Positions 16,533 through 24,146 of a stretch of 45,341 nucleotides of DNA are shown one piece after another. Each line of letters begins with the position of its first letter. The first letter of the stretch is position 1. The DNA comes from JBEBSD01 sp040394475 (lineage in GTDB: Bacteria > Bacteroidota > Bacteroidia > Cytophagales > Spirosomataceae): positions 1-45,341 of the forward strand of contig JBEBSD010000051.1 of assembly GCA_040394475.1 (NCBI GenBank), given 5' to 3'. The notes below the pieces were generated by a model. The model searched no databases and was not told the origin of the DNA. It saw only the letters and a program-made list of their open reading frames with translations. The position numbers and the translations under genes are program-made.

Positions 16533-17126
16533 ATGCAGTTAACCAATAGATCCAAGCAGGTAAGTAACAAAGAAATGACCTTCACGGAAAGGATCTACCT
16601 TCCGGCGATTGTTCAGGGGCTTTCGATTACCCTTAAGCACTTTTTCAGTAAGAAAGTAACCATTCAGTACCCCGAGGTGAAGCGCTATCTGGGCCCTGTC
16701 TTCCGCGGCCGTCATGTGCTGAAAAGGGACGAGGAGGGCCGGGAGCGCTGTACCGCCTGCGGACTTTGTGCCGTTGCGTGTCCTGCCGAAGCGATCTCCA
16801 TGATTGCAGAAGAAAGAACAAAAGAGGAAAAGCATCTGTACCGGGAAGAAAAGTATGCAGCTGTCTATGAAATCAACATGCTCCGCTGCATTTTCTGTGG
16901 TTTATGTGAAGAAGCTTGTCCGAAACAAGCCATTTATTTACGCCACGATGAATTTATCCCGGTATTTACCGAGCGGGACCAGGTAGTATGGGGAAAAGAC
17001 CTGCTGGTAGAAAACAGTAATAATCCTTACAAACGGGAAGCATGGACCAAAGAAGAGGCCCGGGAACAGGATCTGAGAAAAACGAAGGGTGAAATCACTG
17101 CCGTTGAACCCCGTGCTTTCCCCTGA
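16533..17126 (+). CDS. nuoI: NADH-quinone oxidoreductase subunit I
   Basis: A 197-residue ferredoxin-like subunit with two 4Fe-4S clusters passing electrons to NuoB. Ligands are C73, C76, C79, C83 (CTACGLCAVACP) and C119, C122, C125, C129 (CIFCGLCEEACP). The acidic/basic C-terminal tail from about 145 is typical. It is the last nuo gene in the window: nuoJ, K, L, M and N do not follow, and the next gene is an unrelated miaA-type fusion. Confidence 0.96.
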   Translation: MQLTNRSKQVSNKEMTFTERIYLPAIVQGLSITLKHFFSKKVTIQYPEVKRYLGPVFRGRHVLKRDEEGRERCTACGLCAVACPAEAISMIAEERTKEEKHLYREEKYAAVYEINMLRCIFCGLCEEACPKQAIYLRHDEFIPVFTERDQVVWGKDLLVENSNNPYKREAWTKEEAREQDLRKTKGEITAVEPRAFP

Positions 17127-17197
17127 TCGTACTGTCAAGGGAGCTTTTCTTATTCTTTAGGGCGCCTCTGACCAGGGTGCAAACAACGCCAGCTGCT

Positions 17198-18892
17198 ATG
17201 GTTCGTCGATCTCCGTTTTTCCGGCAAGTGGTAGAATGGTTCCGGACGGAGGAGATCGCCTGTGAAGAAACTGCCTGTGCCGGATGGCCCTTCCCTGCAC
17301 TCCTTCTCCATACCCGGCGACAAACGCCTCTTCTGCTTACCTGCATTGACCTGGAGCACTGGGAAGCGCTGGGCTTGCCGGAGCGGCCGGAATTTCTGCA
17401 GCATTTTATTCAACAGCATTCCGCCGACGGAACACACGTAATGGTGTTATGGGAAGATCTCTGGTACACCGGGAACGTATTAATCCGGTCGCGGATCCTC
17501 GCCGTCCTGGGGACTTCGGTGCGGATTCCTGCACGGCTGACGCGCGTGAAACGAATTGACAAGCCTACCGCCGACCCCTTCCTGGATCAACATCACCTGC
17601 AGGGCAGTACTGCCGCCCGCTACCGGTACGCACTCTACCTGCCGGCACGCTATTTCAGGGTACTTCCGCCCGGCATGGCGCCGGAGACCGGGGAACTGCT
17701 CCTGGCGGTAGCAACCTTCGGGCCCATCCGGAATTTTGAACGGGAAACAGGTGTCTGGCGATCCGCCGAACTCATTCGCTATGCCAGCCTGCAGGGCTGT
17801 ACGGTAGTGGGGGGATTGACCAGGTTATTGACCGGCTATACCCGCCTGCACACACCCGATGACGTGATGACCTATACCGACCAGGAATGGTCGGCCGGGC
17901 ATAGTTTGGAGAAGGCCGGCTTTACATCCTTGCAGCTTACCCCTCCCCTCGCCTTTTTTGTGGATACCGTTCAGTGGCGCCGTTATCCGGAGAAACACCT
18001 GGATACTAAAATTCTTCACGCAGCAGGAACCCATTTTGTAAAAATTCACAATGCAGGCAACCGGAAACATGTCAGGATATGCTCGCAGCAACCAGCTCCC
18101 TCCGGGAATATTCCGTCAATTGAAACTCCCCCCTTTCCCGCCCCTTCACAGGCCGGTCCGCTGGTTTTTATCGCAGGTCCCACCGCCTCGGGGAAAACGG
18201 CCCTGGCCGTTCAGCTGGCGTATGAAACAGGGGCGGAAATTATCAGTGTTGATTCCCGGCAGGTGTTTCGGCACATGGATATCGGGACGGGTAAAGACCT
18301 TGATGCCTATACCGTCCGGGGAACCCGGATCCCCGTGCACCTGATTGATATCCGGCTTCCGCACGAATCCTATAGTGTATTCGATTTCCAAAAGGATTTT
18401 TACCGCACACTTCAATCGATACGGGACCGGGGCAAAACGGTGATTGCATGCGGAGGAAGCGGCCTTTACCTGGAGGCTGTGATCAGGCATTTCCGTTTTG
18501 GAGAGTCCGGCGCTCCCCAGCTCCCTCCTTATCAGATCTTCTGTCTTAACCCTTCTCCTGAACGGCGGCGGGCGCGCATTACAGAACGCTTGATCCACCG
18601 CCTCGAAAACGGCATGATCGGGGAAGTACGCGACTTACTCGCACACCATGCCCGGGCCGGGCAACTCGAACGGCTGGGGCTTGAATACAACTACCTGACC
18701 GGCTATCTGACCGGACACTATACCCGGGAACAGATGGTTCGGAAGCTGGAAACAGAAATCCATCGCTTCGCCAAACGTCAAATGACCTTTTTCCGAAAAA
18801 TGGAACGTTCGGGGATCCCGCTCCAGTGGGTGCCGGATGTACCGTTTCAGCAGCAGTTAACCTTTATAAGAGAAAGGTTGAACCTGTCGTAA
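17198..18892 (+). CDS. MiaA-type tRNA prenyltransferase with Hef/GNAT-like N-terminus
   Basis: Numbering is from the GTG at 17177, giving 571 residues; I prefer the ATG at 17198, giving 564. Residues about 327-571 are a MiaA-type tRNA dimethylallyltransferase, which prenylates A37 in tRNA: P-loop GPTASGKT at 334-341, SVDSRQVF at 357-364, GGSGLYLEAV at 426-435 and FAKRQMTFFRKMER at 531-544. This half is compact, lacking most of the segment that usually carries the DPxxA and RALEV blocks. Residues about 90-275 look like the tail of phage Hef-type homing nucleases plus a GNAT-like fold: LWEDLW (91-96), SRILAVLG (105-112), FLDQHHLQG (135-143), LLAVATFG (175-182), ELIRYASLQGCTVVGGLTRL (198-217), and WSAGHSLEKAGF (238-249). 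Residues 1-90 are not recognised. The N-terminal assignment rests on remembered motif spacing and is an inference. The gene lies 71 bases after nuoI. Confidence 0.8.
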   Translation: MVRRSPFFRQVVEWFRTEEIACEETACAGWPFPALLLHTRRQTPLLLTCIDLEHWEALGLPERPEFLQHFIQQHSADGTHVMVLWEDLWYTGNVLIRSRILAVLGTSVRIPARLTRVKRIDKPTADPFLDQHHLQGSTAARYRYALYLPARYFRVLPPGMAPETGELLLAVATFGPIRNFERETGVWRSAELIRYASLQGCTVVGGLTRLLTGYTRLHTPDDVMTYTDQEWSAGHSLEKAGFTSLQLTPPLAFFVDTVQWRRYPEKHLDTKILHAAGTHFVKIHNAGNRKHVRICSQQPAPSGNIPSIETPPFPAPSQAGPLVFIAGPTASGKTALAVQLAYETGAEIISVDSRQVFRHMDIGTGKDLDAYTVRGTRIPVHLIDIRLPHESYSVFDFQKDFYRTLQSIRDRGKTVIACGGSGLYLEAVIRHFRFGESGAPQLPPYQIFCLNPSPERRRARITERLIHRLENGMIGEVRDLLAHHARAGQLERLGLEYNYLTGYLTGHYTREQMVRKLETEIHRFAKRQMTFFRKMERSGIPLQWVPDVPFQQQLTFIRERLNLS

Positions 18893-19025
18893 TCCAGGTA
18901 AAATGACAATCCTCAGTAAAAAAACCGTATTAAATATTGAAAATTTAGATCCTAATATTGGATTCTTCTAGTGTGTTATCATTTAATTTAATAAATTCGC
19001 ATCATAGTGTGTGTATAGTTTTAAA

Positions 19026-19061
19026 CATCCGCCTGGGATTCCTGGGCGGGTGTTTTATTTT
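19026..19061 (+). terminator. Intrinsic terminator downstream of miaA-type gene
   Basis: A 12-bp stem runs from 19026-19037 to 19041-19052 (CATCCGCCTGGG against CCTGGGCGGGTG, three G-T wobbles, loop ATT), followed by TTTTATTTT. It lies about 135 bases after the miaA-type stop. The 18893-19025 leader is A+T-rich and holds only a speculative 22-codon reading frame (18903-18971). Confidence 0.75.
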
Positions 19062-19120
19062 AAAGGCATTTTATTTTTCTGTTTTCCGGAAATTGCATAC
19101 AGCGGAGCCCGGAACAACAA

Positions 19121-19145
19121 AAGCCCGGGATTGCACCCCGGGCTT
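19121..19145 (-). terminator. Intrinsic terminator of outer-membrane protein gene
   Basis: AAGCCCGGG (19121-19129) and CCCGGGCTT (19137-19145) form a perfect 9-bp stem with a 7-base loop. Read on the minus strand it is followed by TTGTTGTT, and it lies 28 bases after the stop of the barrel-protein gene. Confidence 0.75.
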
Positions 19146-19173
19146 CGTTACTTATCCTACTTGTTTCAATTGT

Positions 19174-19758
19174 TCAGCGCACAGGAATCGCGTAAAATAA
19201 ACTCACCTGAATAACACTGTTCTTAAAATCGGGATTGATGTTGCCGACTTTCGTAAAATCGCCCACTTTCGAAATCCCCGCTACATACCGGGCCCCGATC
19301 CCCAGGCCAAATCCGGCTTGAAACCCAAGACCGCCGGCTACTGCCAGGTCCAGATTCTTAGAAAATGTCTCGATGGTCTGATGCTTCACATTTTCACCGG
19401 TTTTAAAGGCTGCCTGAGGTCCTGCCTCAATGTAAATACCTCCCGGCGCACGGAATTTAAGCATCACCGGAACGGCTACGTAATTCGTTTTAAAGTCTTC
19501 CTTTACGCCGCCATCATCAATTTTGGCGCCCTGCGTTGAAAATAAAACTTCAGGCTGGATCGAAAACGTATTCCCGATTCCAAAACTCAAAAGGCCACCC
19601 AGGTGGATCCCGACCAACGCGTCTGACTTAAAGTCACCGCCTGTGTAATTACTGACGTTTAAACCTGCTTTAGGTCCGAACTTAAACCCCTGTCCAAAGC
19701 TCAATGTGCTGACGACAGCGAGAAGGAATACTGTTAAGATGCTTTTTTTCATTGTCAT
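19174..19758 (-). CDS. Outer-membrane beta-barrel protein (PorT-like family)
   Basis: A 194-residue protein with a signal peptide ending near SFG-QG, followed by alternating amphipathic strands of an outer-membrane beta-barrel. The opening GFKFGPKAGLNVSNY and the IQPEVLFSTQGAKI segment are typical of the Bacteroidota barrel family PF13568 (PorT-like). The function is not known for most members. I start it at MTMKK (19758); the in-frame codons upstream to 19791 would put extra residues before a good signal peptide, and MKK at 19752 is equally possible. It has its own terminator and appears to be a single-gene unit. Confidence 0.82.
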   Translation of the reverse strand: MTMKKSILTVFLLAVVSTLSFGQGFKFGPKAGLNVSNYTGGDFKSDALVGIHLGGLLSFGIGNTFSIQPEVLFSTQGAKIDDGGVKEDFKTNYVAVPVMLKFRAPGGIYIEAGPQAAFKTGENVKHQTIETFSKNLDLAVAGGLGFQAGFGLGIGARYVAGISKVGDFTKVGNINPDFKNSVIQVSLFYAIPVR

Positions 19759-19997
19759 AGAAGTGTTTAATAAAAAATTAAAAAGAAACAAGTGAGTGCT
19801 TGCTATTACCCTAACGATCGATCAGGAGCAGCCAGAAAAGGGTGGATTCCTAAAGCCAGGCCCTCTCATGCCGATTGCTGTCTTATTGGTAAGAAAACGG
19901 CTGCAGCAGCTATTTATTTTACCTGCATACGTTTTCATTCGCTTCCCCAGGAACAACAAACATACTGAATGTTTTGACAAGTCAATACAATCCGCTG

Positions 19998-20678
19998 CTA
20001 AAAGGCTGAAACTATTGGTTCCAGCAATCTCCAGACATTCTCCGCCACAATACGCTGTCCCTCCGCGGTGGGGTGAATTCCATCCCGCTGGTTAAGCTCC
20101 CGCTCTCCGCCTACCCCTTCCAGCAGAAAAGGAATTAACGCCACCTGGTTACGCTGCGCCAGTTCCGGGTAAACGGCGCTGAATTCATCTGCATACGTCC
20201 TGCCCATGCTCGGGGGCACCTGCATGCCGGCGAGTATAATTTTCACCTCGGGATAGCGCGTTTTCACCTTATCGATGATCGCCTGCAGGTTTTTCCGGGT
20301 TTCTGACACCGGGATCCCTCTCAGGCCATCATTCCCGCCTAATTCCAGCACAAATACATCTACCTGCTGCCGTAATACCCAGGCGATACGACTGTTACCT
20401 GCTGCCGTGGTTTCCCCGCTAACCCCAGCATTTACGACCTCAAAATTCAACCCAAGCGAATCCAGGCGCTGTTGCAGCAACTCGGGATAAGCTTCCGAAG
20501 GTTCCACGCCGTATCCGGCGGTAAGACTATTTCCGAAAAACACGATTGTTTTCTTCGCAACGGAATCTTTTTCCGCAAGCGCTTCCGTAAGGTCTGACGG
20601 CTGTTCGGATGTTTTGTTTGCCGGCTGGCATCCCTGGAAAAAGGCCGTAAATGCCAGTATCAAAATTGTTTTCTTCAT
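19998..20678 (-). CDS. TesA-like SGNH arylesterase/lysophospholipase lipoprotein
   Basis: A 226-residue SGNH hydrolase of the TesA/arylesterase group, which cleaves acyl esters or thioesters. The nucleophile block is GNSLTAGYG (S52), with the glycine block GVSGETT, GGND (N117) and the Asp-His pair in DGIHPT (D200, H203). The N-terminus ends in FFQGC (C17), a likely lipobox, so it should be a periplasmic or membrane-attached lipoprotein. It is divergent from the YbbA/YbbP transporter with a 114-base shared upstream region, the same arrangement as tesA and ybbA-ybbP in enterobacteria. The substrate is unknown. Confidence 0.87.
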   Translation of the reverse strand: MKKTILILAFTAFFQGCQPANKTSEQPSDLTEALAEKDSVAKKTIVFFGNSLTAGYGVEPSEAYPELLQQRLDSLGLNFEVVNAGVSGETTAAGNSRIAWVLRQQVDVFVLELGGNDGLRGIPVSETRKNLQAIIDKVKTRYPEVKIILAGMQVPPSMGRTYADEFSAVYPELAQRNQVALIPFLLEGVGGERELNQRDGIHPTAEGQRIVAENVWRLLEPIVSAF

Positions 20679-20792
20679 ATTATCCTTGTCTTCCTTCTCC
20701 TTTTTCCGCTAATTTGATATAAATATGACAGGATACCAATTTTTTGGCAAGAGAGCTTTGCCCGCCAACTTAACCGCCCACAACGAAACTAT

Positions 20793-21470
20793 ATGTCCCC
20801 GATTCTTCAGCTTACAGACGTAAGTAAAAAATACCGTACCGCCACTACCGCGTTAACGGTGCTCGATGCCGTCAGTCTTGCTATTGCCGAAGGCACTACT
20901 GTAGCGATAGTGGGGCCTTCCGGAAGCGGGAAAACCACCCTTCTGGGACTGTGCGCCGGCTTGGATCAGGCTACATCGGGCACTATAACCCTTAACGGGA
21001 TTTTGTTAAATGAGCAAAATGAAGATCAGCTTGCCGGCATTCGGAACGCGCATGTAGGATTTATTTTCCAAAATTTTCAACTGTTACCGACACTCACCGC
21101 CCTGGAAAATGTAATGGTTCCCATGGAATTGAACGGCAACCGCCAGGCCCGTGCCCACGCAATGGAGCTGCTCGATAAAGTCGGGCTTGCCGAACGGATG
21201 CACCACTATCCGTCGCAGCTCAGCGGAGGGGAGCAGCAGCGGGTCTCCCTTGCACGCGCCTTTTCCAACCGACCGAAAATTCTGTTTGCCGATGAGCCCA
21301 CGGGCAATCTCGACAACGAAACCAGTAAAAAAGTGGTTAAGCTGCTGTTTGATCTCAATACCGAAGCCGGGACGACCCTTGTACTGGTGACGCACGACCT
21401 GGAGCTGGCCGCTAAAACTCAACAAATCATCCGAATAAAAGGGGGCAGGATAAACCATGACGGAGCATGA
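20793..21470 (+). CDS. YbbA-like ABC transporter ATP-binding protein
   Basis: A 225-residue ABC ATPase of the LolD/MacB/YbbA type. Walker A is GPSGSGKTT (41-49), the Q-loop lies in FIFQNFQLLPT, the signature is LSGGEQQ (143-149) and Walker B is ILFADE (163-168). Its stop overlaps the start of the permease gene by four bases (ATGA), so the two are translationally coupled. The divergent TesA-like gene identifies it best as the YbbA branch rather than LolD. Confidence 0.92.
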   Translation: MSPILQLTDVSKKYRTATTALTVLDAVSLAIAEGTTVAIVGPSGSGKTTLLGLCAGLDQATSGTITLNGILLNEQNEDQLAGIRNAHVGFIFQNFQLLPTLTALENVMVPMELNGNRQARAHAMELLDKVGLAERMHHYPSQLSGGEQQRVSLARAFSNRPKILFADEPTGNLDNETSKKVVKLLFDLNTEAGTTLVLVTHDLELAAKTQQIIRIKGGRINHDGA

Positions 21471-23992
21471 ACGGAGCTAGCTGGCTTTTGAAAATGGCCT
21501 GGCGTGACAGCCGTCGCAACCGTTCACGGCTGTTTTTGTTTATGGCCTCCATCGTGTTAGGAATCGCCGCACTTACCGCCATCTATTCCCTGGGCTTTAA
21601 CCTGAATAACCAGATAGATGAACAGGCTGCCTCCTTGCTGGGCGCTGATATGGAGTGGGTAGGAAACAAACCCTTTGAAGCGTCTGAGCGCGCCCTTGCC
21701 GATTCGGTTGCCGCCGCTACATCAGAGGAGATGAGCTTTGGCTCCATGGTCTACTTTCCGGCAACGGGAGGCAGCAGACTGGTCCAGATACGGGCACTGA
21801 AAGGAGATTTCCCTTACTATGGTACCCTTGAAACGCTGCCCGCCGCAGCGTCCGCCGATTTCCGGACCGGGAAGAAGGCGCTTGTCGACCAGAACCTCCT
21901 GCTCCAATACCGCGCCGGAGTAGGAGATTCGATCAAAGTGGGCGAGGTTACCTTTGAAATTGCCGGGTCCCTGATCGATGCACCCGGGCAGACCGGGATT
22001 GTTGCGGCCGTCGCCCCGGTGGTCTACATTCCCCTGAGCTACCTGGAAGCCACCGGCCTGGAGCAAAAAGGAAGCCGGATCAATTACCGCCTGCTGCTCC
22101 GCATGCCGGATCCATCCGGCGTGGACACGTTCATTAAGAACCATAAGGAACGCCTGGAAACGGCAGAAGTTACGATCCGGACAGTTGAAGACCAGAAAGA
22201 CAGTACCGGCCGGCTGTTCCGCAACCTGACCGTTTTCCTGGGTCTGGCAGGGTTTGTTGCGCTCCTGCTTGGCTGTGTGGGAGTAGCCAGCGCGGTGCAC
22301 ATTTACGTGAAAGAGAAAGTCAACACGATTGCTATTCTGCGCTGTCTGGGTGTGCGTGCGAAAGAAGCGTTCTTAATCTTTCTGATCCAGATCATTTGCA
22401 TCGGCTTTACCGGCTCGCTTATCGGAGCACTTGCCGGCAGTTTTCTACAACGCTTCCTCCCGGTTCTGCTGGCAGATTTCCTGCCTTTTGCATTGGATCC
22501 GGTCATTTCGGTTCCGGCCATTGCCCAGGGTATTTTGCTGGGCGTAATTATTTCGGTGCTGTTTTCCCTGATCTCCTTTATCAGTATCCGGAACATTTCA
22601 CCGCTGCATGTCTTCCGGATCTCCTTTGAAGATTCTCCCGTAGACAAGGACCCGTTACGCTGGCTCATCTATTCTCTTATCTGTGTCTTTATCCTTGTCT
22701 TCGCGTTCTGGCAGCTTCAAGACTGGAGCACGGCGTTTGCTTTCTCGGCCGGTATTATGGGGGCATTCCTCCTGTTGGTGGGAGTGGCCAGGGGAATCAC
22801 CTGGTTAATCCGCCGGTTCTTCCCGGTACACTGGGGCTATCTGGCGCGGCAGGGACTGGCCAATCTTTTCCGTCCGAACAACCAAACCGTCATTTTGGTA
22901 GTGGCCATCGGGCTGGGAACGATGCTGATCTGTACCCTGCTGTTATCACGGGATATGCTGCTGAACCAAATTCAGGTTTCCACGTCGGAGGATCGTCCGA
23001 ACATGGTGCTTTTTGATGTTCAGGAAGAGCAGTTACAGGCGCTCTCGCAGCTCATCACCGACCGGAACCTCCCGCTCCTGCAATCCGTCCCTATTGTAAA
23101 CACGCGGTTGGAAAAAATGAACAGTCTGGATGCCGCCGCCGTCCGGAAGGACAGCACCAGGCGTCGCCTGCAGGGAATGTTCCGAAGAGAATACCGGGTA
23201 ACCTATCGGGATACCCTTTCGACGACCGAAAAGATAACCAAAGGCAGTTGGGTGGGACAGTTCACCAACGGGCTGGTGCCTGTTTCGGTTGAAGCAGGAT
23301 TTGCCGACAGGAACCGCATAGACCTGGGAGATACCTTGCAGTTTAATGTTCAGGGGTCTCTGGTAATGGCTTCCGTAGCCAGCCTGAGAGAAGTGGATTG
23401 GAGAGGCATGCAAACGAATTTCGTAATTGTATTTCCCAAAGGAATTCTGGAGGAAGCCCCTCAGTTCCACGTTTTGCTTACACGGATGCCAACACTGGAT
23501 CAATCCGCTGATTTTCAGCAGGAGGTAGTCACTCATTACCCGAACGTCTCCATTGTGGACCTGAGCCTGGTGTTCAATATCGTCGACAAGATTACCGATA
23601 AAGTCGGGTTCGTCATCCGTTTTCTGGCCGGGTTCAGCATGCTTACCGGCTTGATCGTCCTGATTACCTCCGTACTCATCAGTAAATACCAGCGTATCCG
23701 GGAAAGCATCCTGCTCCGCACCCTGGGAGCCGTCAGGAAGCAGATCTTGTTCATTACAGGGTGGGAGTATTTTTTCCTGGGCGCCATTGCTTCCCTTACG
23801 GGAATCGGCCTGGCAGTAACAGCATCCTGGGGACTTGCCCGCTTTAGTTTTGAAACCGACTTTCAGCCGGACCTCCTGCCTGTCACGTTTGTATTTGCGG
23901 CCATCACTGCCATCACGGTCGTGATCGGCTTAATTAACAGCTCCGGCATTCTTTCCCAGTCCCCTCTGGAAATATTGCGACAGGAAAGCTAG
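21467..23992 (+). CDS. YbbP-like FtsX-family ABC permease
   Basis: An 841-residue inner-membrane permease with two FtsX-like modules and about ten transmembrane helices. There is one near the N-terminus (about 22-44), groups at about 255-375 and 395-445, one near 465-485, and three at the C-terminal end (about 720-840). Large periplasmic domains lie between them (about 45-250 and 490-715). The first module ends with FRISFEDSP and the second with SPLEILRQES, the classic coupling ends. With the ATPase it should form a mechanotransmission-type exporter, possibly handling lipids or lipoproteins; no cargo can be read from sequence. Confidence 0.88.
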   Translation: MNGASWLLKMAWRDSRRNRSRLFLFMASIVLGIAALTAIYSLGFNLNNQIDEQAASLLGADMEWVGNKPFEASERALADSVAAATSEEMSFGSMVYFPATGGSRLVQIRALKGDFPYYGTLETLPAAASADFRTGKKALVDQNLLLQYRAGVGDSIKVGEVTFEIAGSLIDAPGQTGIVAAVAPVVYIPLSYLEATGLEQKGSRINYRLLLRMPDPSGVDTFIKNHKERLETAEVTIRTVEDQKDSTGRLFRNLTVFLGLAGFVALLLGCVGVASAVHIYVKEKVNTIAILRCLGVRAKEAFLIFLIQIICIGFTGSLIGALAGSFLQRFLPVLLADFLPFALDPVISVPAIAQGILLGVIISVLFSLISFISIRNISPLHVFRISFEDSPVDKDPLRWLIYSLICVFILVFAFWQLQDWSTAFAFSAGIMGAFLLLVGVARGITWLIRRFFPVHWGYLARQGLANLFRPNNQTVILVVAIGLGTMLICTLLLSRDMLLNQIQVSTSEDRPNMVLFDVQEEQLQALSQLITDRNLPLLQSVPIVNTRLEKMNSLDAAAVRKDSTRRRLQGMFRREYRVTYRDTLSTTEKITKGSWVGQFTNGLVPVSVEAGFADRNRIDLGDTLQFNVQGSLVMASVASLREVDWRGMQTNFVIVFPKGILEEAPQFHVLLTRMPTLDQSADFQQEVVTHYPNVSIVDLSLVFNIVDKITDKVGFVIRFLAGFSMLTGLIVLITSVLISKYQRIRESILLRTLGAVRKQILFITGWEYFFLGAIASLTGIGLAVTASWGLARFSFETDFQPDLLPVTFVFAAITAITVVIGLINSSGILSQSPLEILRQES

Positions 23993-24003
23993 CCTCGGCC
24001 CCC

Positions 24004-24130
24004 ATGGTCTGTGTCCCACAGACCATTTTGAATACCGGCCAGAAAGAGAGTGGGCTGTGCAGGCGAAGGAGTGGCGAGGGAGTGGGCTGTGAAGACACAG
24101 ACCACGGCAGTCCACGGCAGCCCACGGCAA
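24004..24130 (+). repeat. REP-like palindrome cluster after ybbP
   Basis: A perfect 10-bp-stem palindrome, ATGGTCTGTG (24004-24013) and CACAGACCAT (24017-24026), with loop TCC and followed by TTTTG, begins 12 bases after the permease stop and may also act as its terminator. A second copy at 24082-24105 has one stem mismatch. Between them GAGTGGGCTGTG occurs twice (24049, 24080). After them CCACGGCA occurs three times (24102-24129). The same palindrome is found in the array at 41.1-41.4 kb. Confidence 0.85.
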
Positions 24131-24146
24131 TGACATGCGACGTTTT

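Noticed and set aside
18958..19200. An 80-codon plus-strand frame after the miaA-type gene
   Set aside because: It crosses two terminator hairpins and the end of the barrel-protein gene, and has no protein-like pattern.
19796..20095. A 99-codon plus-strand frame between the barrel and esterase genes
   Set aside because: It starts in an A+T-rich gap and runs antisense into the end of the TesA-like gene, with no recognisable domain.
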